Of a stretch of DNA of 64,000 nucleotides, positions 42,051 to 49,311 are shown one piece after another (positions within the stretch are counted from its first letter, which is position 1; every line of letters begins with the position of its first letter). Position numbers and translations under genes: made by a program. The stretch is from positions 124,001 to 188,000 of the forward strand of contig NZ_JAPDDS010000001.1 in assembly GCF_025950085.1 (NCBI RefSeq). Reading direction: 5' to 3'. The stretch is from Luteolibacter flavescens. Its GTDB lineage: Bacteria; Verrucomicrobiota; Verrucomicrobiia; Verrucomicrobiales; Akkermansiaceae. The notes under the pieces are model-generated. The model saw only the letters and a program-made list of their open reading frames with translations, was not told where the DNA came from and searched no databases.

Positions 42051-42950
42051 TCAGGCGGTCGGCTCTTCCGTGGTTGCAGGGGCGGCCGGAGTTGCGGGGG
42101 CAATTGCTGCGGGCTGGGCTGCGGGCGCGGCAGCCGGAGCTGCCTGAGCGGCTGGAGCTTCGGCCACCGGAGTGGTCTCTTCCTTCAGCGCTTCCTCGTG
42201 CTCCTTGGTCTTCGCACCGCTGACGACGAGCTTGCGGCCCATGAAGAACTGGTCGTGCAGGACTTCCACGGAGCGCTTGGCTTCATCGACATTGAGCATG
42301 TCCACGAATCCATAGCCCTTCGACTTGTGGGTGCGGCGGTTGTAGACGATCTCGACATTGCGGACCGTGCCCACGCCCTTGAAGAGATCCTTGAGATCTT
42401 CTTCGCTGCAGTCGTAGGACAGGTTGCCGAGGTAGATGCGGGCGCTGGCCACCTCGGACTTCTCCGGGCTGCGGCGCTGGCGATCTTCGCGGGGACCGCG
42501 GTCTTCCCTCGGACCACGATCTTCACGTGGAGGGCGGTCTCCCGACTGCTGCTTGGCGACGCGGACGTTCGACTTCGGCTCGCGGACCGGGCCTTCCTCG
42601 AAGCGGATCGGCTCGCGGCGCTCGCGCGGCGGGCGGACGGGCTCCTTGTAGAGGCCGAAGATCGAGAGGATCTTCTGCCAGAAGGTCTTCTTCGGGGCGG
42701 GCTTGTTGAACTCCTTGCGGGGTGGGCGTGGGCCACGCTCTCCGCTGTCACCACCACGCTCGCGGCGCTCGCCGCGATTGCGATCACCGCCGCCATGGTT
42801 GCCATGGGAGCGCTTTTGGCCGTGGTGTTGATTCGGGTTGTTCGGGTCTTGGTCTTGCCGGTTGCGATTCCGGCCTTTGCCTCCGCGCGAGCGACGGCGG
42901 CGACGTTCTCCGTCGCCGGTTCCGCGGGTATCAGGTGTGGCGTTCGACAT
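42051..42950 (-). CDS. RRM-type RNA-binding protein with disordered basic N-terminus
   Basis: 299 residues from ATG 42950 (MSNATPDTRG); the frame upstream to 43307 is not coding-like. Residues 1-150 are Arg/Gly/Asn/Pro-rich and highly basic, with repeated REDRGP units. Residues about 165-245 form one RRM: RNP2 RIYLGNLSYD, RNP1 SKGYGFVDML. The last 45 residues are an Ala/Pro/Thr tail. Small RRM proteins occur in cyanobacteria and Verrucomicrobia and act as RNA chaperones, sometimes in cold or salt response. The low-complexity arms suggest condensate-type behaviour, which is inference. Confidence 0.9.
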   Translation of the reverse strand: MSNATPDTRGTGDGERRRRRSRGGKGRNRNRQDQDPNNPNQHHGQKRSHGNHGGGDRNRGERRERGGDSGERGPRPPRKEFNKPAPKKTFWQKILSIFGLYKEPVRPPRERREPIRFEEGPVREPKSNVRVAKQQSGDRPPREDRGPREDRGPREDRQRRSPEKSEVASARIYLGNLSYDCSEEDLKDLFKGVGTVRNVEIVYNRRTHKSKGYGFVDMLNVDEAKRSVEVLHDQFFMGRKLVVSGAKTKEHEEALKEETTPVAEAPAAQAAPAAAPAAQPAAIAPATPAAPATTEEPTA

Positions 42951-43369
42951 GTTTTCGTTTCGGTTGGCGGGCCATTCTCGCGACGGCGGGCAGCCGCCCG
43001 CGTTCGGGCGGGGCTGCGGGCTCGACCAGCCATTTTCGGGTCGCCGGCTTTGTGGTGCCGGGGATTTTCCGCCACTCGATGCGGGACGGGCGGAAAGGGT
43101 CCATGGACCCGGGAAAAAGGCGGCTATCGCGCGTTGGACCCGGTTTGGCAGGCATCTCCGCGGCATCCGCGCGACCGCCGGAGTCCGATTGCGTCCGCCC
43201 AAGCGGAGCGCTGCTGCCAAAAGCTGCGTTTTGGCCGGAGGCGTGCAGCCGGATGGGTGTGGGGCTGCCTGACGCGCGGAGTCTACGCCGCTTGGAATCA
43301 ATGGCAAGGCGCGAATCGGCGGGTTTTGGGTTGAGCGGTCGCCACACGCCGGTAGAGTCCGCGTGCCTG

Positions 43370-44323
43370 ATGAAACGCGCGCTTTTGGTCCTCGTCGCTA
43401 CCCTTTCCGCCGCCGTCTCGTATGCCCAGCAAGGTGAAGCCTTCATGGTCGTCGAGGCGCACTCGGGAAAGGTCATTTCCGCTGCCAATTCCGTGGTGAA
43501 GCGGCCCGTCGCCAGCCTGAACAAGATCGCCACGGGCGTGATCGTCGTGGACTGGGCTGATGCGACCGGCACGGATCTCAGCAAGGTGGAGGCCACCGTT
43601 CCCGCCTCTGTTCAGGGGATTGGCGGGCCCAACCAGATGGCGCTCCAGCCGGGCGACCGCATCACCCTGCGCGACGCACTCTACGCCGCCCTGCTCGGTT
43701 CCGACAATTACGCCGCGATGACCGTGGCCGATCACGTGGGCCGCCAGATGCTGCGTGCCCGCGGGCGGAGCGGCGATGGCATCGGGGCCTTCGTCACCGA
43801 GATGAACGAGTTGGGCAAGGCCATCCACCTGACCAAGACCCGCTTCGCCAGTCCCCATGGTCTCGACACTCAGAAGAACGGTGGATTTTCTACCGCCGCG
43901 GACGTGGCGAAGCTGTCCATCTACGCGATGCGGAAGCCGGGATTCACCTTCATTACACGCCAGAAAGACCGCCAGGTGACCGTCCACGGCCCATCCGGTC
44001 CACGTACCTTCAATGTGAAGAACACCAACGAGTTGATCGGCGAGCCGGGCATTCTTGGTGTGAAGACCGGCACGACGAATGCCGCGGGGCCCTGCGTCAG
44101 CGTCGCGTCGGATCGTGATCCGCTGGTCCGCCAGAAGCCGGATGGTGAAAAGGCTGTGACGCCGCGCCGCCTCATCGTGGTGGTGCTGAACAACCCCGAC
44201 CGCTTCAACCGCGCGCGCGGGCTGCTGCGCCAAGGCTGGAGTTCCTACGACCGCTGGGTGGCTGCCGGTGCGCCGGTGCAGGACCGCGAGAAGGAAATCC
44301 TGCACGTGCCGAATCCGCGCTGA
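43370..44323 (+). CDS. D-alanyl-D-alanine carboxypeptidase (PBP5/6-like)
   Basis: 317 residues from ATG 43370 with a signal peptide (LLVLVATLSAAVSYAQ); the long upstream frame is antisense to the RRM gene. Active-site motifs: SLNK (SxxK) in VASLNKIATG, SDN (SxN) in LLGSDNYAAM, and KTG in GVKTGTT. It trims the terminal D-Ala of peptidoglycan stem peptides. No C-terminal amphipathic anchor is obvious. Divergent from the RRM gene, 56 bp before pfkA. Confidence 0.9.
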   Translation: MKRALLVLVATLSAAVSYAQQGEAFMVVEAHSGKVISAANSVVKRPVASLNKIATGVIVVDWADATGTDLSKVEATVPASVQGIGGPNQMALQPGDRITLRDALYAALLGSDNYAAMTVADHVGRQMLRARGRSGDGIGAFVTEMNELGKAIHLTKTRFASPHGLDTQKNGGFSTAADVAKLSIYAMRKPGFTFITRQKDRQVTVHGPSGPRTFNVKNTNELIGEPGILGVKTGTTNAAGPCVSVASDRDPLVRQKPDGEKAVTPRRLIVVVLNNPDRFNRARGLLRQGWSSYDRWVAAGAPVQDREKEILHVPNPR

Positions 44324-44379
44324 AGAATGGCACTCTTTTGACTTATCGAACCTGTCTCTAACCACCAAACCCACCTGCG

Positions 44380-45453
44380 ATGCGTATCGGTATTCTGAAC
44401 AGCGGCGGCGACTGCCCGGGCCTCAATGCAGTGATCCATGGCGTCGTCGGCGCGGCGACCCAGCTCGGCTGGGAGGTCATCGGATTCAAGGACGGCTTTG
44501 AAGGCCTGCTCCCCCCCGGCGACTACAAGGTGCTGAAGCCGCAGGACACCCAGGGCATCCTCAAGCTGGGTGGCACGATCCTGGGCACCACCAACAAGGG
44601 TCACTTCGCCGCGAAGGTCGGCAAGGGCGACATCGCTGAGGTGCCCGCCGACATCGTGGCGAAGGCCAAGCGGACAATGGACCAGCTCGAGATCCGCGCG
44701 CTGATCATCGTGGGCGGCGACGGCTCGCTCACCACCGGCCTGCAACTCTATCGTGAAGGCTGGCCGGTGATCGGCGTGCCGAAGACCATCGACAACGACC
44801 TGCGCGCGACTGCCATGACCTTCGGCTTCGACAGCGCGGTCAGCACCGTGGTCGATGCGCTGGATCGCCTGCACACGACGGCCGAGAGCCACAAGCGCAT
44901 CATGGTGCTGGAAGTGATGGGTCGCCACGCCGGCTGGATCGCCCTGTGGGGCGGCATCGCCGGTGGTGCGGATGCCATCCTTCTGCCTGAGATTCCTTTC
45001 GATACGGAGAAGGTCGCCGAGCACGTGCGCCAACGCGATGCGCAGGGCCACCACAGCACGCTGGTGGTGGTGGCGGAAGGCGCGCACCTGCCGGATGGCG
45101 AACTCGCGACCATCGCGGAAAATGCCGGCGGTGAAGTCCGCCTCGGCGGTATCGGCGATATCATTGCGCGCCGTCTCGAACACCTCACCGGCAAGGAAAC
45201 CCGCTCCTGCACGCTGGGCCACCTCCAGCGCGGCGGTGCCCCGACGGCGCTCGACCGCATCCTCGGCACGCGCTTCGGCGTGATGGCCGTGAAGCTCGCC
45301 GAAGAAGGCCGCTTTGGCCGGATGGTGAGCTATCAGGCCTATCACGTGGACTCCGTGCCGATCGAGGAAGCGGTGAACCAACTCCGCCTCGTCGAGCCCG
45401 AGGGCGAAATGGTCAAGGCCGCGAAGGCCGTGGGCATTTGCTTGGGGGATTGA
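44380..45453 (+). CDS. pfkA: 6-phosphofructokinase, group III type
   Basis: 357 residues. ILNSGGDCPGLNAVIHG at the N-terminus, GGDGS at 112-116, PKTIDNDL at 134-141 with the catalytic Asp, MGRHAGWIAL, and LGHLQRGG near the C-terminus. The Gly of GGDGS predicts ATP as donor (PPi enzymes have GGDD), while the Lys of PKTIDND is shared with PPi enzymes; this G/K combination is that of actinobacterial ATP-PFKs. Commits fructose 6-phosphate to glycolysis. Ends in a strong terminator. Confidence 0.95.
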   Translation: MRIGILNSGGDCPGLNAVIHGVVGAATQLGWEVIGFKDGFEGLLPPGDYKVLKPQDTQGILKLGGTILGTTNKGHFAAKVGKGDIAEVPADIVAKAKRTMDQLEIRALIIVGGDGSLTTGLQLYREGWPVIGVPKTIDNDLRATAMTFGFDSAVSTVVDALDRLHTTAESHKRIMVLEVMGRHAGWIALWGGIAGGADAILLPEIPFDTEKVAEHVRQRDAQGHHSTLVVVAEGAHLPDGELATIAENAGGEVRLGGIGDIIARRLEHLTGKETRSCTLGHLQRGGAPTALDRILGTRFGVMAVKLAEEGRFGRMVSYQAYHVDSVPIEEAVNQLRLVEPEGEMVKAAKAVGICLGD

Positions 45454-45480
45454 TCGACGATTGCCGGATTGATGTTTTCA

Positions 45481-45518
45481 AAGAAGCGGGCAATCCTTGG
45501 GGTGCCCGCTTCTTTTTT
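45481..45518 (+). terminator. terminator of pfkA
   Basis: 10-bp stem GAAGCGGGCA/TGCCCGCTTC followed by six T, 30 bp after pfkA. Confidence 0.92.
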
Positions 45519-45529
45519 AGGCAAGAGCT

Positions 45530-45943
45530 ATGAGTGAAAACCATGGACCGTTTCATCGCCTCGGCGAGCCGGGAGGTCCCGGCTGCCCTGTCGGAATCCT
45601 CCCAATCGCCGTTAGCGACGCTCAGGGCGGGCAGGTTTCCGGGAGTTTGTTAGACGCTGGAACCGAATCTACAGAGATCGAACTGCTCCGCACAATCGCC
45701 GCGCGTTTCGGCGTGAAATGGGGCCGCGACGATCTCGGATGGTGGGCCGTGGTGAAGGAAGTTGAAACTCCAACATGGTCAGTGTGGCGTCAGGACGACC
45801 ACGGCAATTCGTTCCTTGTCGAAGCCAATCTAACGAAATCCCAAGCCGAGAGGCTCCAAGTCGAGTTTGAGGAGAGGGGGCACAAACAAACTTATTGGGC
45901 TGTCGATGAAGTTTCCTCCGGTGTCGCGCAGGGAGTCTCTTGA
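45530..45943 (+). CDS. small hypothetical protein
   Basis: 137 residues from ATG 45530, 10 bp after the pfkA terminator. The first 45 residues are Gly/Pro-rich and may not be translated. The rest reads as a small alpha-beta domain: VWRQDDHGNSFLVEANLTKSQAERL followed by GHKQTYWAVDE, a pattern I have seen in short uncharacterised bacterial proteins. It ends one base from the convergent xseA gene. Function unknown. Confidence 0.5.
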   Translation: MSENHGPFHRLGEPGGPGCPVGILPIAVSDAQGGQVSGSLLDAGTESTEIELLRTIAARFGVKWGRDDLGWWAVVKEVETPTWSVWRQDDHGNSFLVEANLTKSQAERLQVEFEERGHKQTYWAVDEVSSGVAQGVS

Positions 45944-45944
45944 T

Positions 45945-47312
45945 TTACTTCACCGTGCTGCGGATCACGCCGTCCTTCATCTTCGTCTGAATTTCGTCTC
46001 CCGGGGCAACGTCCGCGGTGGAGCGGATGATCCGACCGGTCGAGTCCAGCGCGATGGAAAAACCGCGCTCGAAGGCCGACTCAGGTCCGAGCGTCCGCAG
46101 CAGCGAACGCAGCCGGTGCAGGCGCTGGGAGGATTCGTCTAGGCTGCGGTTCGCCGCGCGTTCGAATTGCCCGCGCAGACGCACGAGGTGATCCCGCCGG
46201 AGCTGGAGTTGCCGAGCGGGGTGGTGCGCAGCAAGGGTGCGGCCGAGTTCCTTGATCCTCTGCTGGCGATCGCGGAACTCGCTTTCCATGGCGGAAGAAA
46301 GCCTGCCTCGCACGGAATCCAGCCGCATCACGGGCTCGCGCAACAAGCGCTCGCCGCCACGTGAAAGCACGCCGCGGCGCAGGTTCTCCAGCATCATCGC
46401 GAGACGCTCGGTGCGGTCATGCACGCGGCGGGTGAGCCGACGTTTCAGGATGCCCAGCCTCGCCCGCAGTTCCTCGCCATCCGGCACCGCGAGCTCGGCT
46501 GCGGCGCTCGGGGTCGGGGCGCGGAGGTCCGCAACGAAGTCGGCGATGGTAAAGTCGATCTCGTGTCCCACCGCGGAGATCACCGGGATGGTGGAGGCGG
46601 CGATGGCGCGGGCTACGACCTCCTCATTGAAATTCCACAGGTCCTCGATGGAGCCGCCGCCGCGGCCGACGATCAGGACGTCGCTACGAGGAATGTCGTA
46701 CTTCTCGGGCTGCGACATCCGCCCGATGGCGCGGGCGATCTCCAGCTCGGCACCCTTTCCCTGGACTCGCACGGGGTAGAGCACCGGCTGCACCCATGGG
46801 GCGCGACGTTCGAGGATATTCAGGATATCGCGGATCGCCGCCCCAGTGTCCGAGGTGATGATGCCGACGACTTTCGGAAAAGCGGGGATGCGCTGCTTCC
46901 GCTCCGCATCGAAAAGCCCCTCTCCCTGGAGCTTGCGCTTCAGTGCCTCGAAGCGCGCCTGTAGCTCGCCGACCCCGGCACGCTCGACACGTTGGACGAT
47001 GATCTGGAGCTGGCCGCGGGCCTCATAGACACTGGGCTCGGCGAAGGCGCGGACCTTCACTCCATCCGCCATCACCTCGGAGCCCGGGCGCTTCCTCGCG
47101 CCAAACATCGCGCACTGGATCTGCGCGCCATCGTCCTTCAGCGAGAAATACCAGTGGCCGCTGGCCTGCTTCTTCAGGTTCGACACCTCGCCTTCCACCC
47201 AGACTTCGCCGAGTTCGACTTCCAGCAGGTTCTTCATCCGTCGCACGAGCTGCGTGACGGAGAGCGCCTTCGGGGCAGGCGAAGGCTTCGGGGCGAAGAG
47301 GTCGTCCATCAT
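45945..47312 (-). CDS. xseA: exodeoxyribonuclease VII large subunit
   Basis: 455 residues. N-terminal OB fold (VWVEGEVSNLKKQASGHWYFSL), catalytic core with VVGIITSDTGAAIRDILNIL, DVLIVGRGGGSIEDLWNFNEE and SAVGHEIDFTIADFVADLRAPTPSAAAE, then the long coiled-coil and a C-terminal domain (LGPESAFERGFSIAL). It degrades single-stranded DNA with XseB. No xseB gene lies next to it in the window. Confidence 0.96.
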   Translation of the reverse strand: MMDDLFAPKPSPAPKALSVTQLVRRMKNLLEVELGEVWVEGEVSNLKKQASGHWYFSLKDDGAQIQCAMFGARKRPGSEVMADGVKVRAFAEPSVYEARGQLQIIVQRVERAGVGELQARFEALKRKLQGEGLFDAERKQRIPAFPKVVGIITSDTGAAIRDILNILERRAPWVQPVLYPVRVQGKGAELEIARAIGRMSQPEKYDIPRSDVLIVGRGGGSIEDLWNFNEEVVARAIAASTIPVISAVGHEIDFTIADFVADLRAPTPSAAAELAVPDGEELRARLGILKRRLTRRVHDRTERLAMMLENLRRGVLSRGGERLLREPVMRLDSVRGRLSSAMESEFRDRQQRIKELGRTLAAHHPARQLQLRRDHLVRLRGQFERAANRSLDESSQRLHRLRSLLRTLGPESAFERGFSIALDSTGRIIRSTADVAPGDEIQTKMKDGVIRSTVK

Positions 47313-47321
47313 GGCGGTTGA

Positions 47322-47717
47322 TCAGCGTTTCTCCTGCACGGCATTGAGCAGGATCCGCAGCGCGCCGCCCGAGATCCAGACCTCGTAGCAAAGGCATGTG
47401 AGCGAGCATCCCATGAGGACCAGCGCGATGACGAACGACGTCATGCCAAGCTCCTGCCACTCCGCCACCACGGCGACCATGGAGATGACGCAGAGGAGCA
47501 GACTGAAGGCGCCGAAGAGCTGCATCAGCCGGATGAGCGTCAGCCTCCGTCGCAGGTTGCTGATCTGTGCGTGGAGCAGATCCTCACCTCTCTCCAGCCA
47601 GTCCTTGTGAAGCTGGCGGATGAGGGCCGCGAGGTGGAGGAAGCGATTCGTGAAGGACAGGAAGAGCAGGCTGATCGCGGGGAACAGCAGGGCGGGCGTG
47701 GAGACTTCCAAGGTCAC
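47322..47717 (-). CDS. DUF2721 membrane protein
   Basis: 131 residues with three hydrophobic helices (ALLFPAISLLFLSF, LFGAFSLLLCVISMVAVVAE, SFVIALVLMGCSLTCLCYE) and a charged cytoplasmic loop (LHKDWLERGEDLLHAQISNLRRRL). Matches the DUF2721 layout. Function unknown. It is 9 bp upstream of xseA, so the two are probably cotranscribed. Confidence 0.85.
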   Translation of the reverse strand: MTLEVSTPALLFPAISLLFLSFTNRFLHLAALIRQLHKDWLERGEDLLHAQISNLRRRLTLIRLMQLFGAFSLLLCVISMVAVVAEWQELGMTSFVIALVLMGCSLTCLCYEVWISGGALRILLNAVQEKR

Positions 47718-47776
47718 GCCACGGGTCTATAGCCCCAGGCGTCCCGTGGCAATCGCGGTCGCCTTTCGGAAACAAA

Positions 47777-47805
47777 GAAGCCATCTCCGGAATGGAGATG
47801 GCTTC
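47777..47805 (-). terminator. terminator of the outer-membrane protein gene
   Basis: A 12-bp perfect stem GAAGCCATCTCC/GGAGATGGCTTC with a 5-base loop is followed on the minus strand by a T-rich tract, 22 bp after the stop of the barrel gene. Confidence 0.85.
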
Positions 47806-47826
47806 GTGCAATTCTGGCGGACTGCT

Positions 47827-48417
47827 TCAGAAGTTGAAGCGGATGCCGGCACCGACGCCGACGTCGTCGAGGTCATCGACATTCGCGCCGAAGAGGCTGA
47901 CGTCATCCAGCCACATGTAGCGTGCGCCGGCATAGACCTCGAAGGTCTCGGACACGTTGTAAACCACACCGGCGAAGCCCTGGAGCGTCAGCACCCAGTC
48001 GTCGTCGCTCAGCGGGCCGGCATTTACGTCAACGTAGGAAGCACCTGCACCAGCGCCGACATAGAAGCCGAACTTCTCGGTGAACTTGTACTCATACTTG
48101 TAGTTCAGCGTGACCGGCACCACGTCCACGTCGGTCGAGAACGGGAAGAAGAAAGAAGGGCTCTCGTCCTGACCGATCCAACCGGACTCAAGGAAGAGGG
48201 ACGAGCCATTGCCAAAGTCATAGCCGACGTGGCCGTTGTAGAAGGCTTCCTCCGCATCGGTCAGGTAGTCCACACCGGCACCGAGATACCATCCGATGTG
48301 ATCGGGATTGGTCATCGGCGAGGAATAGGTCTGCGGACTGGTGGCGACGGCATCACCCGCGTGGGCGGCGGTGATGGAGAGCGCGAGTGCCGATGCGAGC
48401 AGGGTAGTGTATTTCAT
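47827..48417 (-). CDS. outer-membrane beta-barrel protein
   Basis: 196 residues from ATG 48417 with a signal peptide (KYTTLLASALALSITAAHAG). The mature part is alternating hydrophobic strands with acidic turns (DYLTDAEEAFYNGHVGYDFG, FGFYVGAGAGASYVDVN, FEVYAGARYMWLDDVSL) and ends GAGIRFNF, with terminal Phe for BAM insertion. About eight strands are expected, as in OmpA-N/OmpX-like barrels. Ligand unknown. Confidence 0.85.
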   Translation of the reverse strand: MKYTTLLASALALSITAAHAGDAVATSPQTYSSPMTNPDHIGWYLGAGVDYLTDAEEAFYNGHVGYDFGNGSSLFLESGWIGQDESPSFFFPFSTDVDVVPVTLNYKYEYKFTEKFGFYVGAGAGASYVDVNAGPLSDDDWVLTLQGFAGVVYNVSETFEVYAGARYMWLDDVSLFGANVDDLDDVGVGAGIRFNF

Positions 48418-48764
48418 GGATGGTTTCGGTTGATTGATGCGCCTCACCTTGGGAGCGAGGTTTGCCGACTATCGCAATCGCCGTGCCGTGCATCGGCAGG
48501 GCCGATGAGGTGCGGGCGGTAATGGTTCATTCCACTGTAAACCAAGCTTCTGCAAGCGCTCCGCCCGGGAAACCAGGGTCTAACAGGCAGGCCGCAGGCA
48601 GAATGGAGATTGCTTAACCGATCCAAATTGCAACGCTCCGATTGCAATGTGAACGACGTGGGTCGAAGAGCCATCTAACAGAAATATCGATCAGTTAGAC
48701 CATCGGTGTGATCCAAAGGAACGCGAGAGAAACAGGCTGTGGTCGATACGGCAGGAGCCTTGAA
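48418..48764. other. 347-bp intergenic region
   Basis: Upstream region of the barrel gene and downstream of the TPR gene. Apart from the inverted repeat at 48627-48648 I recognise nothing; no ORF with coding character and no RNA gene. Confidence 0.4.
48627..48648. promoter_or_regulatory. ATTGCAA inverted repeat
   Basis: ATTGCAA (48627-48633) and TTGCAAT (48642-48648) are perfect 7-bp arms with 8 bp between. The second half is itself the palindrome ATTGCAAT. It lies about 210 bp before the barrel gene start and is a candidate regulator site. Confidence 0.4.
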
Positions 48765-49214
48765 TCAGCTCCAGCGATCCGGCTTCTTCTCCCAATGCTT
48801 GGGTGCCAACTTCGCCAGAAACTTCTCGGGGAAGCGCTGGTCGTTCAAGATCTCATCCATCTGTTCCTGGCGGCATTGGACGGCCATCAGGACGAGACGT
48901 CGTGCATCGTCATCGCGCCCGCGCTTGCAGGCTTCCGCTGCCACCGCCTGGAAGGCACGGGCAGCCTCCGCGCGATCGGACTCGTTGCCATTGCGAAGGA
49001 TTTTCGCTTCCTCCAGCGCGACTTGCCATTTGCCGAGGCTGGCAGCAGCACGCGCGCGGACACGCCGGGCTGCGGCGGCCCATCTCAGTTCGTCGGGGAG
49101 CGCGTCGAGCATGTCCAGTGCTTCCCGGTGCATGCCGAGTTCCATGAGATCATCCGCTCGCTGGATGCTTGGCCTCGGGAGTTCGACGGTGGAGGAGGGC
49201 GAAATCACTTTCAT
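48765..49214 (-). CDS. small TPR-like protein
   Basis: 149 residues from ATG 49214, which has a good GGGAGG Shine-Dalgarno 9 bp upstream; this decides against the earlier ATG at 49256. Two to three TPR-like helical pairs (ADDLMELGMHREALDMLDAL, ARAAASLGKWQVALEEAKIL, AACKRGRDDDARRLVLMAV-type) with Ala/Arg-rich composition. A C-terminal segment FLAKLAPKHWEKKPDRWS follows. Probably a protein-interaction module. Downstream of the hybrid kinase on the same strand. Confidence 0.75.
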   Translation of the reverse strand: MKVISPSSTVELPRPSIQRADDLMELGMHREALDMLDALPDELRWAAAARRVRARAAASLGKWQVALEEAKILRNGNESDRAEAARAFQAVAAEACKRGRDDDARRLVLMAVQCRQEQMDEILNDQRFPEKFLAKLAPKHWEKKPDRWS

Positions 49215-49311
49215 GAGAATTTCCCTCCCTAGCACCGCATGGCGCGTTCGCAACAAACGGCGGGAAAAAATTTCTTCCGTCCTTCACCGCGGGATGGGCG
49301 AGCTCCGGCGC

